From the NCBI GenBank assembly GCA_022376925.1, contig JAIOJX010000002.1, forward strand, positions 67,163,001-67,227,000: DNA of 64,000 nucleotides, read 5' to 3'. How positions within the stretch are numbered: the stretch's first letter is position 1; each line of letters opens with the position of its first letter. The stretch comes from Tragulus kanchil. Taxonomy: Eukaryota; Chordata; Mammalia; Artiodactyla; Tragulidae. Shown in pieces: positions 1-11,565 of this stretch. Both the position numbers and the translations under genes were made by a program. The notes under the pieces are model-generated. The model worked only from the letters and a program-made list of their open reading frames with translations. It had not been told where the DNA came from and searched no databases.

Positions 1-163
1 AAGGAAAAGAAGGTGACAGACAATGAGATGGTTAGATAACATCACTGACTCAATGGACGTGAATTTGAGCAAACTCTGGGAAATAGTGAAGAAGAAGGGA
101 GCCTGACATGCTGCAGTCCATGGGGTTTCAAAGAGTCAGACTTGACTTAAATACTGAACAATG
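1..163 (+). mobile_element. BovB (RTE) LINE, 3' terminal fragment
   Basis: The stretch matches the well-known BovB 3' end in order: a 'gagatggttagataacatc' block, 'ctcaatggacgtgaat', a 'gcaaactctgggaaatagtg' block, a 'catgctgcagtccatgggg' block and 'caaagagtcagac'. It runs off the left edge, so upstream BovB sequence may continue outside the window. The same 3' module closes the larger BovB at 36340-36460. Many substitutions point to an old, inactive copy. Confidence 0.85.
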
Positions 164-167
164 AGGG

Positions 168-250
168 AAAGAGGCACACAGAAGTTAAATCCTCGAAGAC
201 CACATAGCTAGTAAGTGGCAAAGCAGGACTTCAGCAATCCTGTTTTACGG
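168..250 (-). repeat. MIR SINE fragment
   Basis: The reverse-strand MIR core signature is visible: a degraded 'gaggttaagt' block, then 'accacatagctagtaagtgg' and 'caaagcaggact'. This is the ancient tRNA-derived mammalian SINE. It lies directly after the BovB 3' end, which may have inserted into it. Short and diverged. Confidence 0.55.
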
Positions 251-1428
251 GAAAAGTAAGTGGCAGGGGCAGTCAGATTTCCCATATGCTGAACCGCCTA
301 GGGCTTAGTCAGACCCTTCTGATTGCTGTCACAGAAGACAGAGCAAGCATCTTATATCTCATTCACCTTGGATGGTTTACATGTCTGTTCTAAATAGATC
401 ACTCATTGTAACCAGAGCAAGAGGCTATACATACAATTGGCTAATGTGTATTGGGGTGGGGGTAATCCCAATTAAACAACAGGACTGAGAAAGGAGGAGA
501 AGAAGGAATCCCCACAAAGCAAACCTTTGGTTGCTATCGCTAGAAGATGGAGAAATGGAGGTTGGTGGCAAAAATAACAACTGAATGCCACAAAAAGGAA
601 ACAAAGCAGAGGATTTTGCTCTTGGGAGGATCATTAGAAGCTGCCGAATCAGCAGAAGTGGAACTAGGGGACCATACGATGGACAAGAGAGCAATTAAAA
701 GCACTATTTGGGGTCTTCTGAACTGGTTGGGGAGACTTCATCAGGGACTAGAACTCTCCATTGGAGCTGTCGGTACCAAGACAGGAAAAACCCTGATTTG
801 TCATTATGCTATGGATCTATTTTTACCCTTATGTTGTTCACTTGGAGAGAATACAGATTGACTCTGGAGCTAAATACCTGTGCCCTGCCTGTTGAAACAT
901 CATTTCCCTTGGCTCGTTACAAGTTCTGTTTAAGTGTGTTTATTTCACTTGCATGTTTCTTTTTAGCCTCACTTAGAGCATAAAATAAAGAAGTAGGATT
1001 TCCATAGAGAGCTTAACCTCATCTTTATATCTCACCTTTCAGAAAGCAACTCTTCTACTAGAGTAACCTTCTATCAAGGTTAAGCGAGGGTGGTGTGATA
1101 AAAGACCACTCAGTATCCAAATTTCTCCTGAGTTTTGCCCCTCTTCTCTTCTCTCTGAGGTTGAGTGTGGTCAGTAGCAATTCAGCCTCAACGGAGTCAT
1201 TCTTTTGGGTGACAGGTGCTGAAACCAAGATCTAAGCCTCGAATAAAAGCAAATATATGTAAACACTAAGTTATTATAGCTCATCTTTTAAAAAAGTGTG
1301 TAGTTTTACAAAAGCAGTCTTTCATTCAATTGATAGTAAGCAAGGAAGAAATGTTACCTCTAGGTTTTAATTAGTATGATCATTGATTACTAAGGAATTT
1401 TTAATATCACTCTTTTTAACTAATTAAA
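251..1428. other. Unassigned DNA, no gene recognised
   Basis: AT-rich sequence without a recognisable repeat family or credible gene. An open frame of about 104 codons at 547-861 (+) has no family motif, signal peptide or splice context and is most likely chance. Confidence 0.5.
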
Positions 1429-1802
1429 AATAAGAACTTCAGGGCTTCCCTGGTGGTCCAGTGGGTAAGGACACCGCCTTGCAGTGCAAGAGGTGCTGGT
1501 TCGATTCCTGGCCTGGGAAGATCCCACGTGCCGTGGAGCGGCTGGACCGATGTGTCCAATTACCGAGCCGGAGCTCTGGGGCTCATGTGCCCAGAGCCGG
1601 TGCTCTGCGACAACAGACGCCACTGTGATGGGAGGCCCACAGGAGCCAAAGAACAAAGACGGACGAAAATAGATAAATGGAAGACCAATAGAAGTGGCCC
1701 GCCCATGCCCCTCCATCCCCAACCCGCAAAAAAAAAAAAAAAAAGAAAAAGAAAAAAAAAAAAACGGAAGAAAGATTTAAGAAAAAAATAATAAGAACTT
1801 CA
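1429..1802 (+). mobile_element. Young tRNA-Glu-derived (CHR-2-like) SINE with 13-bp TSD
   Basis: The head at 1443-1520 resembles tRNA-Glu: 'cttccctggtggtccagtgg' covers the A-box region and 'ggttcgattcc' is the B box. The SINE-specific body follows (gagccggagctctgg, ccagagccggtgctctgc, gatgggaggcccac, accaatagaagtggccc), then a long A-rich tail at 1727-1790. Direct repeats 'aataagaacttca' at 1429-1441 and 1790-1802 are the target-site duplication. The intact TSD and high similarity to other copies here indicate a relatively recent insertion. Assignment to the CHR-2 superfamily is from memory of family consensus. Confidence 0.9.
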
Positions 1803-2114
1803 AAGATTATGTAAATACCTCACTGCTATATTTAAACATAGATGTCTAGAATGTTGCTATGATAGGTGACTTTTCAGGTGGGCAGTGCTTAAAGTAGATG
1901 GGAATTGACTAGCTGTTTGCATAATAATCTGGTTATGATAAAAATAGTGTCAAATTTTAGACAGTAAAATTCAGATCCCTTAGAGATTTTTAATGGTTTC
2001 ATTCATTTCCCCTTTATAATTTATAAAAGTAACATTTCCTAGATGTTGTTCATCTCTGAATTGTACATCTTTCCCTTCCCCCAGATTTCTGCATATGTAC
2101 TTTTCCCTCTTTTC
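1803..2114. other. Unassigned DNA, no gene recognised
   Basis: AT-rich; I recognise no repeat family or coding signal. Confidence 0.45.
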
Positions 2115-2290
2115 TTTTTCTTTTTTAATCTTTTTGAAGTATAAGAGCTTTATAGAGTTTTGTTTACTGCCAAACATCAACATGAATCAGGCATAGGTTG
2201 CATATGTTCCCTCCTTCTTGAACTTCCCTCCAGTCTTCCTCCCCATCCCAACCCTCTAGGTTGTTTCAGAGTCCCCAAATTGAAAGAAAC
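2115..2290 (-). mobile_element. L1 LINE 3' UTR fragment
   Basis: The plus strand reads as the reverse complement of a cetartiodactyl L1 3' UTR: 'ccaaacatcaacatgaatca' followed by 'gaacttccctccagtcttcc' and 'ctctaggttgttt'. The same module recurs at 12288-12701, 13437-13760 and 60566-60800. Diverged and 5'-truncated. Confidence 0.75.
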
Positions 2291-2689
2291 TACATTCCTA
2301 GTGCCTCCTCCCTTCATAGTGAGAAGAAGAAGAACACTGTCATCTGCTTCATTTTATAAATACCAGTGATTTTCCCTTAGAGGGATAACTGTTGATTAAA
2401 TATTTTCCATGCTGCTTCCACATTTCCTGGTTTTGCAGCTCTTGTTTCCCTGACCTAAAGCAAAATTACTGCTTGGTTAAGACACCATGCTCTATTTCAA
2501 GTAAGTCTACCACCAACATTTGGTTATTGAAATATCATTTAAAAGACAAACTATACATATTTGAATATTACTTACATGACCAAAAATGAATTCAGTCAGT
2601 TCATGAATTTAATAAGTGCTTTTCAAAGAGCTCTTTATAATTGTACTGCTTCTGGAAAGAAATCTATAAGTTAATTTCTGGTTATCTTG
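2291..2689. other. Unassigned DNA, no gene recognised
   Basis: No repeat family or gene recognised; the short open frame at 2392-2589 (+) has no supporting feature. Confidence 0.45.
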
Positions 2690-2692
2690 TAA

Positions 2693-2797
2693 TAAACTCC
2701 AGTACTCTTACCTGGAGAATCCCCATAGACAGAGGAGACTGGCAAACTACACTCCATAGGTCACAAAGAGTTAAGACATGACTGAGGTGACTTAGTG
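2693..2797 (+). mobile_element. Bov-tA SINE, 3' half
   Basis: Contains the Bov-tA tail module in order: 'cagtactcttacctggagaa', 'ccccatagacagaggagact', 'cacaaagagttaagacatga', 'ctgaggtgactta'. The tRNA-like head is missing, so this is a truncated or eroded copy. Confidence 0.75.
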
Positions 2798-3377
2798 GGA
2801 AAAAGGTTATTGAAGTATGTACAAATATATACAGTATATTAATATTACTTGTAACATTTACATTTACCAGCTAGAGAAACTGCAGTGCCTGTTAATTGCT
2901 ATAATGACAATAATCATTGGTAGGTCTTATTAAAGAAAGTGTTTTCAAGACATCATAGCAATACTAATAAGCAACAGTAGCAACAATAGCACCAGCTCTA
3001 TTGGTACTATTACCACTATTGGTAATTCTGTTTCTACAAGCTTTTAGAGGTAAGCCTAACAGCTATACTTGTTCCCATCTTAAATGAGTAACATGAAGTT
3101 GAGCATATTTCAAGGTCAAAGGACATACCCAATACATAAACAGGGAAATACACAAGTTTCTCTAAATTTCAAGAATACATATCTTGTTATTGGATATTTT
3201 GGTACATTAGGAGCATTTTATATATCAAGAAAGTTTTCCTCTTATCAAAGTAAAATAAACACATCTATACAAAAATATCACCTTAAAATCTTTTTACATC
3301 AGTCTTGAAATCTAGCACTTCTTAGTCAGTGCAACTGGCTTTCCCCATCCTCTAAAATTTTGTGATCCTACTTAGTG
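2798..3377. other. Unassigned AT-rich DNA
   Basis: No gene. A stretch around 3000-3100 faintly recalls reverse-strand MIR, but it is too weak to call. Confidence 0.4.
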
Positions 3378-5433
3378 CTAAAACACTGTAGAAATTTATA
3401 TGGATATCAATCAATATTCTGCATTGCAACATTAGTTCAGTTCAGATTGTTGTTTCAGGTCTGGAGCTCTGCTGTTTATGTGCTATACTTGGGTGCAGGG
3501 AAGAAGTCTTATGCCTGGGAATCTTGGTGTCTACGATCCTGGATCTTTGTACATATCGTGCAACCATTCCCTCTAAAGTCTTACTACCTTCTGATATTGC
3601 TGTCACTGACTATGTGTGGAATATTGCTCAGGGGATTCATATATCTCTTTCCCTTTTCCAACTATGTTTAGCTTTTCAAAAACATTGCTTCCCCTTTCTT
3701 CTCAGACTTGACTTCCTGAACCTCAAAGCATCATTTCGTCTCTTTCTATTTCTCACCTTGCCAAAGTCTCTGAGGTTGCAACATGTTGACAACCTGCTTG
3801 AGAAGGAGTTTATGTGGGGAGGTCTTACACATGTTATGCTGCCAAAGAAATCACTATAAAAGTTAATCATCGTTGGTCCTTTTAGTAATTTGAAAAATTT
3901 ACAGGCGACAAAGCCTTTTCTTTCTATTCTGGACTGAAATGTAGAGGATATTTGGCTGGTGATATTTGCATTGGCCATGGAGAGGAATAGAAGGAAGTCA
4001 TCAACACTCTAATTCTTGGTCTTCAATGGACATGACTCAGGACAGACTCTTATTTGGAGCACTTATATATTAGTTTTATATTTCTAACTATAAGATTCAA
4101 TGTTAATTTTTTTCCCTTTATTTTAAAGATTTTACAAAGTTTTGTTGTTCACCAACATGTATGTTCCCAGATCATTCATATGCATATCCCTGGACCCTCC
4201 CCCCACCCAGTTCCCCCTCAATATTAATATTTTCAAAAGCAGAGGGAAATATACCCACTTGTATGCTTTTATATTGTCAGCTTGTCATTAATACCCACAA
4301 ATCAAATGTGGGTATTTTAGAGTTATCTCTAAAAGGAAAGGATGGAGCATTTTCCAAAAGTGGGCAGACCCATTTCCTCTCCTTATATCAATTTGTTGTG
4401 TACTCTAAAACACTGTAGAAATTTATATGGATATCAATCAATATTCTGCATTGCAACATTAGTTCAGTTCAGATTGTTGTTTCAGGTCTGGAGCTCTGCT
4501 GTTTATGTGCTATACTTGGGTGCAGGGAAGAAGTCTTATGCCTGGGAATCTTGGTGTCTACGATCCTGGATCTTTGTACATATCGTGCAACCATTCCCTC
4601 TAAAGTCTTACTACCTTCTGATATTGCTGTCACTGACTATGTGTGGAATATTGCTCAGGGGATTCATATATCTCTTTCCCTTTTCCAACTATGTTTAGCT
4701 TTTCAAAAACATTGCTTCCCCTTTCTTCTCAGACTTGACTTCCTGAACCTCAAAGCATCATTTCGTCTCTTTCTATTTCTCACCTTGCCAAAGTCTCTGA
4801 GGTTGCAACATGTTGACAACCTGCTTGAGAAGGAGTTTATGTGGGGAGGTCTTACACATGTTATGCTGCCAAAGAAATCACTATAAAAGTTAATCATCGT
4901 TGGTCCTTTTAGTAATTTGAAAAATTTACAGGCGACAAAGCCTTTTCTTTCTATTCTGGACTGAAATGTAGAGGATATTTGGCTGGTGATATTTGCATTG
5001 GCCATGGAGAGGAATAGAAGGAAGTCATCAACACTCTAATTCTTGGTCTTCAATGGACATGACTCAGGACAGACTCTTATTTGGAGCACTTATATATTAG
5101 TTTTATATTTCTAACTATAAGATTCAATGTTAATTTTTTTCCCTTTATTTTAAAGATTTTACAAAGTTTTGTTGTTCACCAACATGTATGTTCCCAGATC
5201 ATTCATATGCATATCCCTGGACCCTCCCCCCACCCAGTTCCCCCTCAATATTAATATTTTCAAAAGCAGAGGGAAATATACCCACTTGTATGCTTTTTAT
5301 ATTGTCAGCTTGTCATTAATACCCACAAATCAAATGTGGGTATTTTAGAGTTATCTCTAAAAGGAAAGGATGGAGCATTTTCCAAAAGTGGGCAGACCCA
5401 TTTCCTCTCCTTATATCAATTTGTTGTGTACTC
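3378..5433. repeat. Tandem duplication 1: 2 copies, period 1027 bp
   Basis: Copy A is 3378-4404 and copy B 4405-5433, head to tail. They are near-identical; one visible difference is an extra T in the run near 5291-5296. Both copies contain a diverged reverse-strand L1 3' UTR-like piece (about 4125-4215 and 5152-5242) and otherwise unassigned DNA. The junction shares 'ctaaaacactg'. The twin open frames (3524-3859 and 4551-4886) are simply the same sequence repeated and match no family I know. Probably an un-collapsed assembly overlap. Confidence 0.95.
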
Positions 5434-6040
5434 CAAAACATGCTGACAATGGAATCAAAGATAAGATATTCACTCTGAATTTGGATAAATTATTTGAACT
5501 GTTATAAAAATTCCTTTAGTTGCTCCATGACAAAATATATGGTACTCTCATTCCAGTTTAGCTCCTCTAAAGACAAATGACCAAAAACTGGTCATTCTGG
5601 TGCTATGTTCAGCATTTACTTCAAAGCATTGACTATGTATTGGATCAGAAGCACCATCTTACATAATGATTTGCCCTGACAAGTCTTTAGAAGTAAAGGA
5701 GTGTCTTAGTTTAGTATCAGGCATCCTTTAGCACAATATATGAAAGCTTTAGATCATTAATATAATTTTGTTTCTAAGTCTCCCATATGCTTTAGTGCTG
5801 TGTGGTTGTGGCTGACTCTTAATGTACCCTATGATATCACTTCCCTGCTTATAAAAGAAAGATTGTAGTGATTTATAGTGATACTTTAAACTTAATCCCA
5901 TTACTTTAATTGTGTCCTCAGCTACCCACAAGACCTTTAATAAAACTGCTTCAATCTTTCAGAAACAGATTAAGAAGCCTTGCAAATAGTTATATCTAAC
6001 AAAGTGTAAAGTGCTTCTGTTCTACACTTTCATGGAAGTT
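5434..6040. other. Unassigned DNA, no gene recognised
   Basis: AT-rich single-copy-looking sequence without recognised repeat or coding features. Confidence 0.45.
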
Positions 6041-8244
6041 CTGGAGACAGAAATCTGTGAAAGCTGGATGAATTCAGCAGTCTGTGAGATATTACCAGGA
6101 AGCTTATTTCCCATCCCTAGTATTAAGACCTAGCAATATGAAGAGAATAACCTGAAAAGTAGACATATTTTAGATTAAAATAAAGGAGGGGAAATGAAAA
6201 GAAATAAGAAAATAATCACAATGTAATTGACTGATACTCCTTTAAGATCGATTTGAAACTTTAAAATCCTGGTAAATTTTGGATTGAAGTTCCAGAGAAT
6301 GACTAATTAACAATAAAGAACTCTGTAGAAATTAAGAGAATATTATACCTCTACTTAGTGATAATGTTTTAAAACATAGTGTACAGTTGGAATAAATCAG
6401 ATAAAAATTTTCATGAATCTTGTCAAAGCTGTATATTCTGAAACAGGAAAGGATCTTGGAACCTCATAAACATCCACAGAGCCTTTGTTTAATATGGTCA
6501 AAATATATGACTTAATTTACTGGCCAAGACAGGTGATGATCTGTGTTCATTCTTGAAAGTTTATTTTATATTCACCTAGGAATTATCTAATTGCTTTTAA
6601 AAGGTGCCTCCAGCTGGGCTCAGGGTAGAGCCAAAGATTAAATACTAGTTCCCAGGGTATCTTGGGGTTTTTGTTTTTTGGTTCTCATGAAAACAGGGTT
6701 TCCACTCAGCCATAGTACCCACTGAGCTGTATCACCTTGTTGCCAGACTGAGAGGGTCCCCCAGGACCAAGAGCAATCATCCTGTTTCTATTTGTAGTCA
6801 GATGGAAGATGTTCACACGGCTATGATCCCTGTTACCCAAAGAAAAGCAGGTGAAGCTGAGGTTAATACAACACTGACATGCTAAGAGGTTCTTCACAAC
6901 TCAGGAAACTCTCTTAGCTGAGCTGGTTCTCCTGAAATATTGAGTCCTGTTTTCCGTGGCATAGTGCAGCTGATGTTGTCACTCTGTGGTCAGGAGCAGG
7001 AAAGCTGGTGGGGTGGAGAGAGATTAGTGGTCTAAAATATGTAATTGGTATTGCATGGCAGCAGGGAGTTGACAGCCCTCAGGGACCGCAAACAGGAGAA
7101 GACCAACAGCTTAACTGAATTAAAACAAACTGTGATTTTAAAGTCTGGAGACAGAATTGAAAGCTGGATGAATTCAGCAGTCTGTGAGATATTACCAGGA
7201 AGCTTATTTCCCATCCCTAGTATTAAGACCTAGCAATATGAAGAGAATAACCTGAAAAGTAGACATATTTTAGATTAAAATAAAGGAGGGGAAATGAAAA
7301 GAAATAAGAAAATAATCACAATGTAATTGACTGATACTCCTTTAAGATCGATTTGAAACTTTAAAATCCTGGTAAATTTTGGATTGAAGTTCCAGAGAAT
7401 GACTAATTAACAATAAAGAACTCTGTAGAAATTAAGAGAATATTATACCTCTACTTAGTGATAATGTTTTAAAACATAGTGTACAGTTGGAATAAATCAG
7501 ATAAAAATTTTCATGAATCTTGTCAAAGCTGTATATTCTGAAACAGGAAAGGATCTTGGAACCTCATAAACATCCACAGAGCCTTTGTTTAATATGGTCA
7601 AAATATATGACTTAATTTACTGGCCAAGACAGGTGATGATCTGTGTTCATTCTTGAAAGTTTATTTTATATTCACCTAGGAATTATCTAATTGCTTTTAA
7701 AAGGTGCCTCCAGCTGGGCTCAGGGTAGAGCCAAAGATTAAATACTAGTTCCCAGGGTATCTTGGGGTTTTTGTTTTTTGGTTCTCATGAAAACAGGGTT
7801 TCCACTCAGCCATAGTACCCACTGAGCTGTATCACCTTGTTGCCAGACTGAGAGGGTCCCCCAGGACCAAGAGCAATCATCCTGTTTCTATTTGTAGTCA
7901 GATGGAAGATGTTCACACGGCTATGATCCCTGTTACCCAAAGAAAAGCAGGTGAAGCTGAGGTTAATACAACACTGACATGCTAAGAGGTTCTTCACAAC
8001 TCAGGAAACTCTCTTAGCTGAGCTGGTTCTCCTGAAATATTGAGTCCTGTTTTCCGTGGCATAGTGCAGCTGATGTTGTCACTCTGTGGTCAGGAGCAGG
8101 AAAGCTGGTGGGGTGGAGAGAGATTAGTGGTCTAAAAATATGTAATTGGTATTGCATGGCAGCAGGGAGTTGACAGCCCTCAGGGACCGCAAACAGGAGA
8201 AGACCAACAGCTTAACTGAATTAAAACAAACTGTGATTTTAAAG
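6041..8244. repeat. Tandem duplication 2: 2 copies, period about 1100 bp
   Basis: Copy A is 6041-7144 and copy B 7145-8244. The copies are near-identical except at the shared start, where 'acagaaatctgtga' (A) is 'acagaattga' (B), and a one-base run difference near 8136. The content is unassigned DNA; the duplicated 63-codon frames at 6706-6897 and 7806-7997 (-) have no recognisable domain. Confidence 0.95.
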
Positions 8245-8865
8245 AAGAGAGAGTAAAATATACAAGTATTCAAGAATTTGACAAAATATAGATGAATTCC
8301 ATATTGTTAAATGAGATAATGCATGTAAGGAAGTTAGTATGGTGTCAGAATCATAGTTACTAATCAACTAAAATCTGACTGTTTTAATTGTTATTATGTA
8401 TGGGGGAGCAGGTTAGTATACCTTTATCCTAAAAGCAGTTTCATTTCATTGGAACTTCCCCCCATTTGCACTAGAGAATTTTGATACTTGGTTCATATCC
8501 TGTACCTGACATTGCGGGTGGAAAAACTCTACTCATGAATTGGAGAGGGTAGGCACACTGCTAAGAGCAGTTGCCATCCAACTGAGTGTGGTTAGTTTGT
8601 ATAATTGAAGCCAAGCAAAGCTAAGGCAGTGCTGGTGCATGGCTCCTTCTGTTAGACTAAATAAAGAACAATGAGACCATTTTATGGGGGGGAGGAGGAA
8701 AAATATGTTTTAAACAGTAGGGAATGACTTGAGTTTAGCAACCTCAGGCTATGTCTAAATGTTACCAAATATTGAAATGAAGTTGCATAAAATTCTACTC
8801 AGTCATCCAGATATTTCCAGAAATTCAGTGTTTTATTTCACTGTAGATGAAATCAGGGAAATATG

Positions 8866-9227
8866 AGTTTTTTGTTTTCTTTTTTTTTTTTTTTTAAAGA
8901 TTTATTTATTTATTTAGGGCGGGGGACAGGTTGGGGAGGGAGAGGAGCAGGCGGGCCACTTCTATTGGTCTTTCATTTATCTGTTTTCATCCATCTTTGT
9001 TCTTTGGCCTGTGTGGGCCTCCCATCACAGTGGCCTCTATTGTCGCAGAGCACCAGCTCTGGGCACATGCGCTCCAGAGCTCGGCTCAGTAATTGGACTC
9101 ATCAGTCCAGCCGCTCTGTGGCACGTGGGATCTTCCCAGGCCAGGGATCGAACCGGTGCCCCTTGCACTGCAAGGCGGTGTCCTTACCCACTGGACCACC
9201 AGGGGAAACCCCAGTTTTTTGTTTTCT
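8866..9227 (-). mobile_element. Young CHR-2-like SINE, 15-bp TSD (copy A of duplication 3)
   Basis: Reverse orientation: T-rich tail at 8879-8920, body with 'cttctattggtctttcattt' and 'gcagagcaccagctctgggc', and the tRNA-Glu-like head at 9135-9210, ending in 'tggaccaccaggggaaaccc'. The B box reads 'ggatcgaacc' on the plus strand. Flanking direct repeats 'agttttttgttttct' lie at 8866-8880 and 9213-9227. A 145-codon open frame through it (8863-9300, +) is a by-product of CpG-rich SINE sequence, not a gene. Confidence 0.92.
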
Positions 9228-9976
9228 ATTTATTTATTTTTCAGATACTGTGAGACACAGTTTCAGTATCTTTCTGGTTGGCTTGTACATCTCTATTTAA
9301 GACTATGTCATGGATTCAGCCAGGATGAGCACAGCTGCTTTATTGGATGTGAATTCACTGCTAGGACCCATCTTTCATCTCTAGAGGACTCTCTGTTTTG
9401 TGCAGAGTTCACAGAGGGATGGAGCCCAGTTTGATATTTTGTTCATTGGAATGAGCCAGTTGAGTTTAGTGTCTTGGTGGCTTCAAGACAGAGGATTAAA
9501 ATTTAAACAGTGGATTAACATTCCCATCTGAAATATATCCTAAAAGCAGTTTCATTTCATTGGAACTTCCACCCATTTGCACTAGAGAATTTTGATACTT
9601 GGTTCATATCCTGTACCTGACATTGCGGGTGGAAAAACTCTACTCATGAATTGGAGAGGGTAGGCACACTGCTAAGAGCAGTTGCCATCCAACTGAGTGT
9701 GGTTAGTTTGTATAATTGAAGCCAAGCAAAGCTAAGGCAGTGCTGGTGCATGGCTCCTTCTGTTAGACTAAATAAAGAACAATGAGACCATTTTATGGGG
9801 GGGAGGAGGAAAAATATGTTTTAAACAGTAGGGAATGACTTGAGTTTAGCAACCTCAGGCTATGTCTAAATGTTACCAAATATTGAAATGAAGTTGCATA
9901 AAATTCTACTCAGTCATCCAGATATTTCCAGAAATTCAGTGTTTTATTTCACTGTAGATGAAATCAGGGAAATATG

Positions 9977-10338
9977 AGTTTTTTGTTTTCTTTTTTTTTT
10001 TTTTTTAAAGATTTATTTATTTATTTAGGGCGGGGGACAGGTTGGGGAGGGAGAGGAGCAGGCGGGCCACTTCTATTGGTCTTTCATTTATCTGTTTTCA
10101 TCCATCTTTGTTCTTTGGCCTGTGTGGGCCTCCCATCACAGTGGCCTCTATTGTCGCAGAGCACCAGCTCTGGGCACATGCGCTCCAGAGCTCGGCTCAG
10201 TAATTGGACTCATCAGTCCAGCCGCTCTGTGGCACGTGGGATCTTCCCAGGCCAGGGATCGAACCGGTGCCCCTTGCACTGCAAGGCGGTGTCCTTACCC
10301 ACTGGACCACCAGGGGAAACCCCAGTTTTTTGTTTTCT
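9977..10338 (-). mobile_element. Same SINE, copy B of duplication 3
   Basis: Positionally equivalent to the SINE at 8866-9227, offset 1111 bases, with the same target-site duplication at 9977-9991 and 10324-10338. Because flank and TSD are also copied, this is one insertion duplicated later, not a second retrotransposition event. Confidence 0.92.
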
Positions 10339-10761
10339 ATTTATTTATTTTTCAGATACTGTGAGACACAGTTTCAGTATCTTTCTGGTTGGCTTGTACA
10401 TCTCTCTATTTAAGACTATGTCATGGATTCAGCCAGGATGAGCACAGCTGCTTTATTGGATGTGAATTCACTGCTAGGACCCATCTTTCATCTCTAGAGG
10501 ACTCTCTGTTTTGTGCAGAGTTCACAGAGGGATGGAGCCCAGTTTGATATTTTGTTCATTGGAATGAGCCAGTTGAGTTTAGTGTCTTGGTGGCTTCAAG
10601 ACAGAGGATTAAAATTTACAAAGCAGTGGCATTAACATTCCTCCCTGTATCTGAAATATATCTGAAAGATATCATCCAGGATCCTTCTGAAGCTTAAGAA
10701 ACTTAAGTCAATTCAAATATGTAAAAGTGTCATGTCATTGAGCATCTGGAAAGTTTAGCAA

Positions 10762-11094
10762 GACCACTTTTTTTTTTTTTTGGTTGGGGGAGGGCGGGTT
10801 GGGGAGGGAGAGGAGCAGGCAGGCCGCTTCTATTGATCTTTCTTTCATCTATTTTAATCCATCTTTGTTCTTTGGCCTGGGTGGGACTCCCATCACAGTG
10901 GCCTCTGTTGTCGCAGAGCACTGGCTCTGGGCGCATGCACTCCAGAGCTCCGGCTCAGTAATTGGACAACATGGGTCCAGCCACTCCACGGCACGTGGGA
11001 TCTTCCCAGGCCAGGGATTGAACCGGCACCCCTTGCACTGCAAGGCGCTGTCCTTACCCGCTGGACCACCAGGGAAACCCAGGACCACTTTTTT
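10762..11094 (-). mobile_element. Young CHR-2-like SINE, 12-bp TSD
   Basis: T-run, then 'ggttgggggagggcgggttg', body 'cttctattgatctttctttc', 'gcagagcactggctctgggc', and head ending 'tggaccaccagggaaaccca'. Direct repeats 'gaccactttttt' at 10762-10773 and 11083-11094. The element lies just outside duplication 3 and is present once. Confidence 0.9.
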
Positions 11095-11565
11095 GCCCAG
11101 GATATGATAGAGAATGACCAGGGTAAGGGTAGGTTTAATACACTTCCCATAAAGTAGATGCTCCAGGTATTGACTGTTGAGTGAATGAATTTTAAAATTT
11201 TAAAAAGAAATGGGTTTAACACAAATATTGAGATTTTAATTAAACACAGATTTTCAACTTCATGTATCTTATGTAGCAGAAACATAAATGAAAAATCATG
11301 ACCTCAGTAGTCTGAAGGTCAAAATTCATCTCCTAAGAAAGTCTTTTATCTTCTTCAAGTTCCCTAAACCATAAGAGAAGATGATTAGCCTGCAAGAGTT
11401 TTATGAAAATGAAATAAGATATTTGTAAGAAAACTTACCTAATTTATAGGTGGTTCTCAGTAACTGTAAGTTCTCTCTTCTCAGTTGTTCTTTTAACCTC
11501 CTTAAGGCCCGACTTTAATTCCAGGCATAAATGCTTAACATTCAAAGGAATAAAAGGAAAATCCT
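11095..11565. other. Unassigned DNA; possible diverged MIR at about 11320-11480
   Basis: The middle part has the order of a forward MIR ('gtctgaaggtcaaaattcat', 'cttcttcaagttccctaaac', 'gaaaatgaaataagat'), but it is very diverged. No gene seen. Confidence 0.35.

Larger units (their letters stand above)
8425..10660. repeat. Tandem duplication 3: 2 copies, period 1111 bp
   Basis: Copy A is 8425-9535 and copy B 9536-10660. The bodies are near-identical and include one full SINE each with its target-site duplication. The last 40 or so bases of copy A (9497-9535) differ from copy B (about 10608-10660) by several small deletions, whereas more internal sequence matches almost perfectly. Confidence 0.95.

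Noticed and set aside
1443..1520. tRNA-Glu-like sequence with A and B boxes (and equivalents in every SINE here)
   Set aside because: The cloverleaf is degenerate and continues into a SINE body, A-rich tail and target-site duplication. These are SINE heads, not tRNA genes.
3524..4886. Paired 111-codon frames that could look like a tandem gene family
   Set aside because: The copies are near-identical including non-coding flanks, have no recognisable domain, and belong to one of fifteen similar duplications with unrelated content.
8863..9300. 145-codon open frame (and the 155-codon twin at 9974-10441), the longest in the window
   Set aside because: It runs through a CHR-2-like SINE and its flank. 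Similar frames appear wherever this SINE occurs, in several frames and on both strands.
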